From positions 1 through 52,999 of the forward strand of contig PLNW01000118.1 of the NCBI GenBank assembly GCA_003142855.1: 52,999 bases of DNA, written 5' to 3'. The notes beneath the pieces are model-generated. The model had not been told where the DNA came from, made no database searches, and saw only the letters and a list, made by a program, of their open reading frames with translations. Both the position numbers and the translations under genes were made by a program. Positions 10,732 to 20,110 of this stretch are shown here, piece after piece. This DNA is from Myxococcales bacterium. GTDB taxonomy: Bacteria; Myxococcota_A; Polyangia; Fen-1088. Numbering within the stretch: the first letter of the stretch is position 1; the number at the start of each line of letters is the position of its first letter.

Positions 10732-11124
10732 CAAGATGCGGAATGCTGCCGAACCCGCCGATGACTGGCAATCCCGCCGCAGGGACATCGGTGCAAAATC
10801 GAGAGGCCGATTCCGTGGCGGGCTTGCAGCTGAATGGCAGATCGTTCAACGGACAAGGCACATGCAACGGGTAACGGAGCACACGCACGATCGCATCGGG
10901 GGGGATACGTTGATCGAAGGATGTCGGATCCCCGTCTCGCTGCCGTGACATGGGGCCAGCAAGGCCCTTCGCCACGTCACTGCCACTGCCCCTGACACCG
11001 CCCTGTCCCGGGCCACATGGGCGACCGCAGGTCGCCCCTAGCGACGACGGCCCCGGCCACTGCCGCCCGCACCTGCACGGCTCCCACGTGAATCCCAGGC
11101 AGGTCGCGTAAGCCAGAGCAGCAA
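10732..11124. other. Intergenic stretch without a recognisable gene
   Basis: I see no supported gene in these 393 bp. They contain GCCGAAC at 10748 (possible cassette end), short open frames without family resemblance, and the palindrome GGGCGACC-GCA-GGTCGCCC at 11019-11037, a copy of the repeat seen near 3531. Confidence 0.5.
11019..11037. repeat. Dispersed GGCGACC palindrome, third copy
   Basis: A perfect palindrome with 8-bp arms and GCA in the centre, identical in its core to the copy at 3531-3547. It lies between converging transcription ends and could form a hairpin in either transcript. Confidence 0.6.
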
Positions 11125-11925
11125 TCAGCTTTCGTCGAGAAACGCCAGCACCTTGGCCAGGAACATCTCCGGTGCTGTGGTCATGGCGGCATGACCCTGG
11201 CCGGGCAGCAGTTCGATGCGGCTGTTCTGCAAAGCCGCATGCGCTGCCATGGTCGAATCGTGCATGAAGCGTGGGCTTTCCGTGCCGAGCAGCAGCAGCG
11301 TCGGTGTCCGCACCTTGGCCAGGCGACTGGGGTCGAAACGATAGGTTTCCGCCATGCGCACCTCGCGCGGCAGGGTGTGCGCGGCCTGCATGCGCACACG
11401 CCAGGTGGATGAGCGGCGCAAGGACTGCAATTCCGCCTCGCTCACCCCAACCACCTCGCGCAGGAAGAGCTCCACCAGAGCATCGCGTTCCCCGCGCTGG
11501 AGCAGTTCATCGAGCCGCTCGGGTATGTTAGGCCCGAAGAGCGGCCCGGGGTTGCCCACGGGAAAGGGTGGTTCATAGAGCACGAGCTTGTCGATGGCTG
11601 AGGTCAGGCACGAGGCCTCCATGGCGCACACGGCGCCGTACGAGTGGCCCAGCAGGTGGACCGGCCCGCCAGCAGCCTCGACAACCGCAGCCACGTCCTC
11701 GAATTCGCGATCAATGGAGTAGACGGGGGCGTCCCCGCTGGCCCCGCGGCCGCGCCGATCCATCATCAGCAGCGTGAATCGTTGAGCCAGGCGCACCACG
11801 CTGGATCCCCAGCGGGCGTGGTCGAGCGACGACCCGTGCACCATGACCAGCGGCGGTCCGTGGCCGCGTTTCTCGTAGGCGATATTGGTTCCGTCAGGGG
11901 ATCGGACCTGGTGCATCGAATGCAT
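11125..11925 (-). CDS. Alpha/beta-hydrolase of unknown substrate
   Basis: A 266-residue single-domain alpha/beta-hydrolase. The oxyanion loop HGSSLDHARW follows strand 3, the nucleophile elbow is GHSYG (Ser about residue 94), the acid is probably in LLLLGTESPRF, and the histidine is in LPGQGHAAM near the C-terminus. It resembles small esterases and haloperoxidase-like hydrolases, which cleave ester or similar bonds in the cytosol. It appears monocistronic. ATG codons at 11925 and 11916 are both possible. Confidence 0.85.
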   Translation of the reverse strand: MHSMHQVRSPDGTNIAYEKRGHGPPLVMVHGSSLDHARWGSSVVRLAQRFTLLMMDRRGRGASGDAPVYSIDREFEDVAAVVEAAGGPVHLLGHSYGAVCAMEASCLTSAIDKLVLYEPPFPVGNPGPLFGPNIPERLDELLQRGERDALVELFLREVVGVSEAELQSLRRSSTWRVRMQAAHTLPREVRMAETYRFDPSRLAKVRTPTLLLLGTESPRFMHDSTMAAHAALQNSRIELLPGQGHAAMTTAPEMFLAKVLAFLDES

Positions 11926-11970
11926 TCTTGTGTGCTGACCTCGCGAAGAGTTGTTTCGGGTGGTGCGAAT

Positions 11971-12648
11971 CTACTTGTTCCGCAGCGCGCGGCGCTCGTC
12001 GCGATGGGCGTGGTGGTCTTCGCGGTGATGGTGCCCGTGCAGTTCCTCGCCGGGCAGGCGTGTCTCGATCTGCACGCCGCCGAACACCACGCGTCCCCGC
12101 ACTCGCAACAGTGGCGCCGACGGGTCGGGACTCGCAGGCGTGCGGTTGAGGCTTTCGAAGCCGCCGAGGATCGCCACTCCGTGGCACTCCACTGCCAAGG
12201 TTGGGGGCACGATGATCTGCACGCCGCCAAACACGGCTTTGACTTCCACGTCAACGACACCGTCGGGGAATAGGGCATCGCGCAGATCCACCTGCGCGCC
12301 ACCGAATATCGCCCTGATCTTGAGTCGGCGGGGCAGGGATTGCGGTCCAGAGAACTGGCTGCCGCCGAAAATGGCGGTGATTTCCTCATGCTCGCGTGCA
12401 TCACTGGTGTGGGCCAGAGCCTCCGTGCGAACTTCCCCCTCTGGCTCCGCCAGATCGTCCACCAGTTGGTTTATCGCCGCGAGCGTGTCCCGCTCATGCG
12501 CCAAGGTCAGCCGGCGTTCGAATTCTTCTATGTTCAGGCGATCGTGCGCGAAGGCGTCGGACAAACGGGCGACGACCTTTTCGCGTTCGGCGACGAGGGT
12601 TCGAGGAGCAAGGGCTTTGGCAGGAGGATCGGCCATGGACGCCATCAT
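11971..12648 (-). CDS. DUF1707 / cell-wall-active-response-like protein
   Basis: A 225-residue protein with two parts. The N-terminal region (about 15-70: AEREKVVARLSDAFAHDRLNIEEFERRLTLA) matches the DUF1707/SHOCT-like helical motif. The C-terminal region repeats a phrase of the type xxAIFGGxQ four times (AIFGGSQ, AIFGGAQ, AVFGGVQ, VVFGGVQ), as in the beta-helical DUF2154/LiaF-like fold. It has no membrane segment and a His-rich tail (HGHHHREDHHAHRDE), possibly metal-binding. Relatives are linked to envelope stress. The start could be 12648, 12645 or 12636. Confidence 0.7.
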   Translation of the reverse strand: MMASMADPPAKALAPRTLVAEREKVVARLSDAFAHDRLNIEEFERRLTLAHERDTLAAINQLVDDLAEPEGEVRTEALAHTSDAREHEEITAIFGGSQFSGPQSLPRRLKIRAIFGGAQVDLRDALFPDGVVDVEVKAVFGGVQIIVPPTLAVECHGVAILGGFESLNRTPASPDPSAPLLRVRGRVVFGGVQIETRLPGEELHGHHHREDHHAHRDERRALRNK

Positions 12649-12705
12649 AGCGCCTATCGTGGGTGGTCGCGATGAATGGACGCGACAGAACCCGGGTCGA
12701 CCCGC

Positions 12706-13032
12706 TCAGGGCTGGGGTTCGCCAGTCCGTTTCTCTCGTCGCCACAGCGCCGCAAGGTCGCGCGCGCCGTGGACCAGACCGAGGATGAGGATCTTCTCGG
12801 TGGTGACCTGATAGATCAGTCGGTGACAGCCGAGGAAGATCTCTCGGATAGCCTGGTCCTCGAACTCGGGGACCACGCGGCCACGGTTGGCGAACTCGGT
12901 CAGGGTGTCGGACGCCTCGAACGCTTCTCGAACGAACCCGCCGGCATAGCGGGCGCTGTCGCGGGCGATGTACTCCGCGGTCGCGCTCAGATCTTCAAGC
13001 GCGGCTTCGGTCCAGCCTACTCGCCGAGCCAC
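12706..13032 (-). CDS. RelE/ParE-family toxin (second module)
   Basis: A 108-residue protein with the ParE-like pattern: VGWTEAALEDLSATAEYIARDS at the N-terminus, then VPEFEDQAIREIFLGCHRLIYQV and the C-terminal ILGLVHGARDL. ParE toxins act on DNA gyrase and RelE relatives on mRNA; sequence alone does not decide, though the YIARDSARYA region favours ParE. It overlaps the upstream antitoxin gene by 16 bp, so the two are coupled. Confidence 0.85.
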   Translation of the reverse strand: MARRVGWTEAALEDLSATAEYIARDSARYAGGFVREAFEASDTLTEFANRGRVVPEFEDQAIREIFLGCHRLIYQVTTEKILILGLVHGARDLAALWRREKRTGEPQP

Positions 13033-13217
13033 TTGGCCATCCGTCGCCTGGCCTCGTCCTGGTCAACAACGCGCCCGGCTTCAGCATCGCGCAGGCCGCG
13101 TTCGATCTTCTCGCGGACGTAGATGTGGTACTGGATGTCTTCAAGTGAGGCGTTGTCGGGCAGGTCATCGAGAAGCCGGCGGACAGTCTCTTTTGCGGTG
13201 TGCATGGCGGCACTCAC
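13017..13217 (-). CDS. Antitoxin partner of the ParE-like toxin
   Basis: A 66-residue, charged, helical protein (ETVRRLLDDLPDNASLEDIQYHIYVREKIERGL) of a type common upstream of ParE/RelE toxins. It ends in DEARRRMAKWLGE, a segment that often binds the toxin. No DNA-binding fold is obvious. The start may be ATG 13217 or 13205. The assignment rests on size, composition and overlap with the toxin gene. Confidence 0.75.
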   Translation of the reverse strand: MSAAMHTAKETVRRLLDDLPDNASLEDIQYHIYVREKIERGLRDAEAGRVVDQDEARRRMAKWLGE

Positions 13218-13328
13218 GAAGACAGGATAGCGCGGTTCGGGCCTCGGGGACAGGTCCAGTCGTGCTCACGCCGTTTCTCCCTGAAATCGCCCTGCCAGCA
13301 AGAGCGGTGGTACACTTCGGGCATCTGA

Positions 13329-13907
13329 TCAGCTAACACTCACGAGGACCACCACCCCCTGGCGCAGAATTTCGACTTGGTCACCGCACACGCGGGCGAG
13401 GGTGCTGGGCTGGCCGCCGGGGGTGGTGCCTCCGTCGAGGATCAGGCAGCTCTCCGGGGCGAAGTAAGCTGCGACCTCGCTGACTGTGCGAGGTGGCGGT
13501 GAGCCGGCGGGGTTGGCGCTGGTGGCGGTGATGGGCCGACCAGCCGCAACGACCAACGCTTGCGCGAGCGGATTGGACGATACACGAACGGCCACGCAGC
13601 CATCGGCCACGATCGACACGGGCAAGCCTGGCCGCGCCGGCAACGCAAGAGTCAGCGGGCCGGGCCAGTGCTGCGCCATCAGGCGTTCGGCCAGTGGCGA
13701 GATTTCGCTGCACAAAGAGGCCAGCATTTCGCGGCCGGATATCAGCAATGAGAAAGCCTTCTCGGCTTCGCGGCCCTTCAATGCGCGCAATTTGGACAAT
13801 GCGCTCTCATTGAGCGCGTCGACGGCCAGGCCGTAGAAGGTTTCGGTCGGATAGGCGACGACCTCGCCGCGAATAATCGCGGCTGCTGCTGCGGCGACGT
13901 CTACCAC
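13329..13907 (-). CDS. tsaC: L-threonylcarbamoyladenylate synthase (Sua5/YrdC)
   Basis: A 192-residue YrdC-domain protein that makes threonylcarbamoyl-AMP from threonine, bicarbonate and ATP, the first step of t6A37 tRNA modification. Signatures are the N-terminal GEVVAYPTETFYGLAVDA, the KGREAEKAFSLL motif that contacts nucleotide, and TSANPAGSPPPRTV near the C-terminus. The length corresponds to the short TsaC form without the Sua5 C-terminal domain. The GTG start at 13907 overlaps the purE stop by 7 bp, so it is the last gene of the pur transcript. Confidence 0.9.
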   Translation of the reverse strand: MVDVAAAAAAIIRGEVVAYPTETFYGLAVDALNESALSKLRALKGREAEKAFSLLISGREMLASLCSEISPLAERLMAQHWPGPLTLALPARPGLPVSIVADGCVAVRVSSNPLAQALVVAAGRPITATSANPAGSPPPRTVSEVAAYFAPESCLILDGGTTPGGQPSTLARVCGDQVEILRQGVVVLVSVS

Positions 13908-14404
13908 TTCTCGCGCACTTCGGCGTCGGCCTCCAGCACCTTTTGCAACCGCGCCTCGCGTTCGGCGGTCACGGCTTTGGCCAGCGCGGGATCGCCAAGC
14001 GCAATGATCTGCGCGGCCAACAGGCCCGCGTTCTCGGCGCCGCCAATGGCCACAGTCGCCACTGGAATTCCTGGGGGCATCATTGCAGTCGACAGAAGCG
14101 CGTCCATGCCCTGCAGGCTGCCGGACACAATGGGCACGCCGATGACTGGGTGAGTGGTGTGGGCAGCCACTGCGCCGGCCAAATGGGCTGCGCCGCCTGC
14201 GCCGCAGATGAAGACCTTGGTGCCTGCCTTGGCTGTCTCGCGCACATAGGCCGCGGTCTGTTCAGGGGTGCGGTGGGCCGACAGGACGCGCACGTCAACA
14301 CTGAGGCCGAGCTTGCGGCAGACCTGCGCAGCCGGCTTCATGATCTCGAGGTCGGATTTCGACCCCATCAAGACGGCCACGTCGTTTCCCAGTTTTCCGC
14401 TCAT
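13901..14404 (-). CDS. purE: N5-carboxyaminoimidazole ribonucleotide mutase
   Basis: A 167-residue class I PurE that converts N5-CAIR to CAIR in purine synthesis. It shows VLMGSKSDLEIMKPA, VLSAHRTPEQT with the catalytic histidine, and GAGGAAHLAGAVA. The ATG at 14404 overlaps the purD stop codon (ATGA). No purK is present in the window, so either PurK is elsewhere or carboxylation of AIR is supplied by another route. Confidence 0.95.
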   Translation of the reverse strand: MSGKLGNDVAVLMGSKSDLEIMKPAAQVCRKLGLSVDVRVLSAHRTPEQTAAYVRETAKAGTKVFICGAGGAAHLAGAVAAHTTHPVIGVPIVSGSLQGMDALLSTAMMPPGIPVATVAIGGAENAGLLAAQIIALGDPALAKAVTAEREARLQKVLEADAEVREKW

Positions 14405-15720
14405 GTTCGTCCTCGCAGGCCAATGTCTTTTCGATAGTGCATGCCATCCCACCGAATACGGTCAATACCACTGTAGGCGCGCGCTCGCGCTGAACTGAGA
14501 TCCGCGCCCCGCGCGGTCACGCCCAGTACGCGGCCGCCACTGGTGAGCAAGCGCTCTCCCTCGCGCTTGGTGCCGGCGTGAAACACGACCAGATCGGTGC
14601 CTTCGCCGGCAAGCTGTCCGTCTTCGGCGAGGCCGTCGATGGCGTCGCCGCTGCGCACCTTGCCGGGATAGCCCGCGGCTGCCAGCACCACGCATACCGA
14701 GATGCTGGTCGACCAGGTCGGCGAGCCGGCGGGCAACTCGCCCTTGGCCGCGGCCAAGAGCCAAGGCAAAAGGTCATCCTCCATGCGCGGCAACACCGCT
14801 TGCGTCTCGGGATCGCCGAAGCGACAGTTCCACTCGATGACCATGGGCCCGCGATCCGGCGTCAGCATCAGCCCGCCATAGAGCAGTCCGCGGAACGGTC
14901 GGCCCATGGCCGCCATGGCGGCTACTGTGGGCGCGAAGATGGTCTGGGCGATGCGCTTGCTGAGAGCCGCATCGACGAGAGGCGACGGTGAATAGGCGCC
15001 CATGCCCCCCGTGTTGGGACCGCGATCGCCCTCGAACACCGCTTTGTGGTCCTCGGCCGTGGCCAGCAGCACGAAGCGTTCGCCGTCGCACAGGGCCATC
15101 ATGGAACACTCGCGGCCGGTGAGGCGTTCTTCAATCACCACGCGCGCGCCCGCGTCGCCGAAGCTGCGGTCCAACAACATGGAACGGACAGCGGCCTTGG
15201 CTTCCTCGTGCGAATTCGCGACGACCACGCCCTTGCCCGCACACAGTCCGTCAGCCTTGACCACGACGTCGCCCGGCTGGCGGTCGATGAAGGCCTCGGC
15301 CGCCGCGAAGTCGCTGAAGCTGTCGTAGGCCGCGCTGGGCACGCCCGCGCGTTTCATGAGATCTTTGGCGAACTTCTTCGAGCCTTCGATCTCGGCCGCA
15401 GCCTGCGACGGGCCGAAGAACGGCATGCCTTTCTTAGCGAAGGCATCGCCCAGTCCCTTGGCCAGGGCAGCCTCGGGGCCACACACCACGAAATTGATGC
15501 GCTCGCGCTCGGCCAGGGCCAGCAGATCGTTCACCGCCTCGGCCCCCACCGCTGCCACGCTGACCTTGCCGGCCCCGGGTCCCTGGCCGCGACCGAGGGC
15601 TTCGATGCCGGGGTTGCCTGGTGCAGCCACCAGGTGATGGCACAGCGGACTTTGCAGCAGCTTCCAGGCCAGCGCGTGCTCACGCCCGCCTGAGCCGACG
15701 AGAAGAATCCTATTTGCCAT
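14401..15720 (-). CDS. purD: Phosphoribosylamine-glycine ligase
   Basis: A 439-residue ATP-grasp enzyme that joins glycine to phosphoribosylamine to give GAR. It begins with the typical ILLVGSGGREHALAWKL. ATP-grasp residues are seen in VVKADGLCAGKGVVVA, RGPNTGGMGAYSPSP and VIEWNCRFGDPETQ. The start overlaps the small upstream gene by 11 bp, indicating translational coupling inside the pur operon. Confidence 0.96.
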   Translation of the reverse strand: MANRILLVGSGGREHALAWKLLQSPLCHHLVAAPGNPGIEALGRGQGPGAGKVSVAAVGAEAVNDLLALAERERINFVVCGPEAALAKGLGDAFAKKGMPFFGPSQAAAEIEGSKKFAKDLMKRAGVPSAAYDSFSDFAAAEAFIDRQPGDVVVKADGLCAGKGVVVANSHEEAKAAVRSMLLDRSFGDAGARVVIEERLTGRECSMMALCDGERFVLLATAEDHKAVFEGDRGPNTGGMGAYSPSPLVDAALSKRIAQTIFAPTVAAMAAMGRPFRGLLYGGLMLTPDRGPMVIEWNCRFGDPETQAVLPRMEDDLLPWLLAAAKGELPAGSPTWSTSISVCVVLAAAGYPGKVRSGDAIDGLAEDGQLAGEGTDLVVFHAGTKREGERLLTSGGRVLGVTARGADLSSARARAYSGIDRIRWDGMHYRKDIGLRGRT

Positions 15721-15985
15721 TCGGAGACTTGTCTGAGGGATCGACAGTTGACAGGGCGGGCTTGCCCGCGCTTCGCGAATCCGGCTGCACCGCCCCGCCA
15801 GGCCGCGCGTCGAGCATGAAGTGCGGCTCGCGAATCACGGCGAAACGTCCGCCCAACATGAACGCCGGCGTTCTGACCAAGGGTGGTGAAACCACCGGTG
15901 GCACCCAGGAACGCACCACCGGTTCACGGCGACTCGACGCCTGCCTGAACGGGAAGCCCTTTGACGGTCGAGTGTAGATGGTCAT
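15710..15985 (-). CDS. Small proline/arginine-rich protein in the pur operon
   Basis: A 91-residue protein of no recognised family. Translation is supported by an excellent ribosome binding site (AAGGAGG, 6 bp before the ATG at 15985) and by an 11-bp overlap with purD. The sequence is basic and Pro-rich (RREPVVRSWVPPVVSPPL, FMLGGRFAVIREPHFMLDARPGG) with low predicted order and no membrane segment. It sits between purH and purD, where few genomes have a gene. A regulatory or assembly role in purine synthesis is possible but only inferred from position. Confidence 0.6.
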   Translation of the reverse strand: MTIYTRPSKGFPFRQASSRREPVVRSWVPPVVSPPLVRTPAFMLGGRFAVIREPHFMLDARPGGAVQPDSRSAGKPALSTVDPSDKSPNGK

Positions 15986-16035
15986 CTGCCGCCTCCTTCC
16001 TGACCTCGCCAAATTGGATGCTGCAAGCGATGTGG

Positions 16036-17589
<1,554 letters not shown>

Positions 17590-17704
17590 GGGTCGGTTTT
17601 TATCACAACCACGGCCGCGCTTGGGAAGCACGATGAAAACGCAACCAGGTCAGCAGGTTGGGGGCTCACGGTTGGGCGACACCGGCCATGCGCGAAAGTT
17701 TTCT

Positions 17705-17725
17705 GTAACGTCACTTCCGCGTTAC
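17705..17725. promoter_or_regulatory. Inverted repeat GTAACG-N9-CGTTAC
   Basis: Perfect 6-bp arms separated by 9 bp lie in the 169-bp gap between the divergent purH and the small acidic gene. Such symmetry is typical of an operator for a dimeric regulator; which gene it controls is unknown. Confidence 0.4.
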
Positions 17726-17758
17726 CAGCGCAGGTCAAGCTAGAAGGCAGGAGGTTCC

Positions 17759-18061
17759 ATGCATGTCATAACCGACGACAATCCTCGCCAAACACCGAGC
17801 GAGCCCGCGCCCGGCGACCAGCCCGTGAAAAGGGCGCCACCACCCAAGGCGAAAGAGAACCCGTGGGACCATGAGCCCGTCGGGCCAGGGGGAGACTATG
17901 ACGACGACGATGAGGTCGCGGCAGATGGGATGTGCGATGACGACAACGATGTCTCGTCTGTGCCGCAGCTGCCTGCGCCGCTCAGCCTTCGAGAATCGGC
18001 GCTGTGGGAGGAGGCCATCGCCCGAATCCGCGCCGCGAAATTCCGGGGCGAGTCTTCCTAG
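17759..18061 (+). CDS. Small acidic protein of unknown function
   Basis: A 100-residue protein without recognised family. The ATG at 17759 follows a strong ribosome binding site (GGAGG, 5 bp upstream), which argues that it is translated. It has three zones: a Pro-rich N-terminus, a very acidic centre (DYDDDDEVAADGMCDDDNDV) and a C-terminal amphipathic helix (LSLRESALWEEAIARIRAAKF). The acidic run could bind cations or a basic partner, but that is speculation. It converges with the phosphate permease gene 22 bp away. Confidence 0.6.
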   Translation: MHVITDDNPRQTPSEPAPGDQPVKRAPPPKAKENPWDHEPVGPGGDYDDDDEVAADGMCDDDNDVSSVPQLPAPLSLRESALWEEAIARIRAAKFRGESS

Positions 18062-18083
18062 GTCGTCAGCGATCCGCCGGGGA

Positions 18084-19100
18084 TCACGCGCCCAGGGCGC
18101 GCGCGATGAAGTAGGTGATGGCGGCCATGAGAGCCGACGCGGGAATGGTGAAGACCCACGCCCACAGGATGCGGCTGGCCAGGCCCCAGCGCACACGGCC
18201 GGGGTTGGAGACAGAGCCCACGCCCACGATGGCGCCGGTGATGGTGTGTGTGGTGGACACGGGAATGCCCAGCTGCGTGGCAATGAAGATGGCCAGCGAG
18301 CCGCCGGTCTCGGCGCAGAAGCCGCCAAAGGGACGCAGCTTGGTCAGGCGCATGCCCATGGTCTTCACGATTCGCCAACCGCCCGCCATGGTGCCGAGTC
18401 CCATGGCCGCGTGGCACGAGAGAACGATCCACAGCGGGAAGTGCGACGCGCTGGGAAAGGTCTTGCCCAGCAGCCCCTGTGAGTACAGCAACACGGCGAT
18501 GATTCCCATGGTCTTCTGGGCGTCGTTGCCGCCGTGGTTGAGGCTGAAAGCCGAGGCCGACAGAAACTGCAAGCGACTGAACCACCTGTCCACCCGGCCC
18601 GGAGTCTGCCGGCGCAGCAGCCACGAGCATCCAATCATCAAGATCGAAGCGCCGAGATAGCCGAGCAAGGGAGAGATAAGGATGAACGCGGCGGTGGCGC
18701 CGATCTTGCCCCAGCCCAGGATGCCGAGTCCCGCCTTGGAAACGCCTGCGCCGATCAGCCCGCCCACCAGCGCGTGCGACGAGCTGGACGGCAATCCCCA
18801 CCACCAGGTGAGCAGGTTCCACGCGATGGCCCCGGCCAGCGCGCCGATGATGACCGCCATGTCCACCACGGCGGGGTCGATGATCCCCTTGCCGATGGTG
18901 CTGGCCACGTGCAGCTTGAATAGAGCAAAGGCGATGAAGTTGAAGAAGGCCGCCCACAGCACCGCCCGGAATGGCGTGAGCACGCGCGTCGACACGATAG
19001 TCGCTATCGAATTGGCCGCGTCGTGAAAGCCGTTGATGAAGTCGAACGCCAGCGCGGCCAGCACCACCACGGCGATGAGAACAAAATGGCCAACACTCAT
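18084..19100 (-). CDS. PiT-family inorganic phosphate permease
   Basis: A 338-residue inner-membrane transporter with about 10 membrane segments. The duplicated PHO4 signature is visible as FDFINGFHDAANSIAT near the N-terminus and LNHGGNDAQKTMGI near the middle. PiT proteins move phosphate (often as a metal-phosphate) with a proton or sodium ion at low affinity. The upstream region carries PhoB-type repeats on the same strand, so this copy is probably induced by phosphate starvation. It lies divergent to phoB-phoR. Confidence 0.92.
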   Translation of the reverse strand: MSVGHFVLIAVVVLAALAFDFINGFHDAANSIATIVSTRVLTPFRAVLWAAFFNFIAFALFKLHVASTIGKGIIDPAVVDMAVIIGALAGAIAWNLLTWWWGLPSSSSHALVGGLIGAGVSKAGLGILGWGKIGATAAFILISPLLGYLGASILMIGCSWLLRRQTPGRVDRWFSRLQFLSASAFSLNHGGNDAQKTMGIIAVLLYSQGLLGKTFPSASHFPLWIVLSCHAAMGLGTMAGGWRIVKTMGMRLTKLRPFGGFCAETGGSLAIFIATQLGIPVSTTHTITGAIVGVGSVSNPGRVRWGLASRILWAWVFTIPASALMAAITYFIARALGA

Positions 19101-19408
19101 GGCTGGATCGCGCCTCCGCAGACGCTGCGGTCACGCTGACCGCGGTCTCGCGCATTGGCTTCGCGGGCGGACATGTTCTGGGACCCAGTGAGCCAGTCTT
19201 GGGCGTCGCTCGCGTTACAGTTCTGTGACGATTGTGTGACAAAGAAGTTCCGATATGGAGGCGGCCAAGCGGCGTGGCAGGATGGCTATGGGCACCCACA
19301 CTCCGACTCTGCGTCCTCTCCTCTCACCTCAGTGTTCTCGGCGGCAGGTTGCTATCCGTACGAACTCGCTACATAGGCCGCATCCACAATGGTACAAACA
19401 ACCGGCTA
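19101..19408. other. Divergent regulatory region between the PiT gene and phoB
   Basis: These 308 bp hold the Pho box at 19210-19242 and no supported gene. I could not identify a convincing sigma-70 promoter for phoB by eye. Confidence 0.5.
19210..19242 (-). promoter_or_regulatory. Pho box upstream of the PiT gene
   Basis: Reading the minus strand, three 11-bp units follow each other: TTGTCACACAA, TCGTCACAGAA and CTGTAACGCGA. The 11-bp direct-repeat spacing and TGTCA-like core match PhoB-binding sites. It lies about 110 bp before the PiT start codon. The PhoB gene reads the other way, so the site might also affect phoB expression. Confidence 0.7.
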
Positions 19409-20110
19409 ATGGCGCGCATACTCGTAATAGAGGACGAAGCGGACATCAGGCAGGTTCTCGAATACAACCTGCAGCAGGCCGGCCACGAGGTGACCGGCGT
19501 GGAACACGGGAGTGCGGGACTGGCGCTGGCGCGCGAGCGGCCGCCGGAACTGGTCATGCTGGACCTGATGTTGCCGGACATGTCTGGTCTGGACGTGTGC
19601 CGGGCGATGAAGGCCGACGCCCGCTTGCGCCACGTCGCCGTGATCATGCTGACCGCGAAGGGCAGCGAGATCGATCGCATTGTCGGTCTGGAACTGGGCG
19701 CTGACGACTACGTGACCAAGCCCTTCAGCGTGCGCGAGGTTTTGTTGCGTGTGCAGGCGGTGCTGCGGCGGGCGTCCAGCAGTGGCGAGGCCGACGCCAG
19801 CGAGCCGGTAGTCTTCGGTCGTTTGCGCATCGACTACACCGCACATCGCACCTGGGTGGATGACCAGGAAATCTCGCTCACGGCCCTGGAGATGCGACTG
19901 CTTTGGACCCTGTATCAGAGGCGCGGTCGCGTGCAGTCGCGCGGCACTCTGCTCGACGATGTTTGGGACGCCGATCCCGAGAACAACACCCGCACCGTGG
20001 ATACCCACGTTAAGCGTCTGCGCGAGAAACTGGGCGCAGCCGGCGACTATGTCGAGACGGTGCGCGGGGTGGGTTACCGATTTGCGGCCGAGCCAGGGGC
20101 AAGGTCGTGA
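19409..20110 (+). CDS. phoB: Phosphate response regulator
   Basis: A 233-residue OmpR/PhoB-class regulator. The receiver domain (1-120) has acidic residues EDE at 8-10, the phosphorylation site near Asp52 (LDLMLPDMSG) and TKPF. The winged-helix domain (about 130-225) contains LTALEMRLLWTL and TRTVDTHVKRLREKLG, a PhoB-like recognition helix. The ATG at 19409 gives the standard N-terminus ARILVIEDE. It overlaps phoR by 4 bp and should bind the GTCAC-type boxes found upstream of pstS, pstC and the PiT gene. Confidence 0.92.
   Translation: MARILVIEDEADIRQVLEYNLQQAGHEVTGVEHGSAGLALARERPPELVMLDLMLPDMSGLDVCRAMKADARLRHVAVIMLTAKGSEIDRIVGLELGADDYVTKPFSVREVLLRVQAVLRRASSSGEADASEPVVFGRLRIDYTAHRTWVDDQEISLTALEMRLLWTLYQRRGRVQSRGTLLDDVWDADPENNTRTVDTHVKRLREKLGAAGDYVETVRGVGYRFAAEPGARS

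Noticed and set aside
12649..13328. attC-like ends around the second toxin-antitoxin pair
   Set aside because: No paired GCCGAAC/GTTCGGC was found at its flanks, so the cassette idea is not extended to this module.
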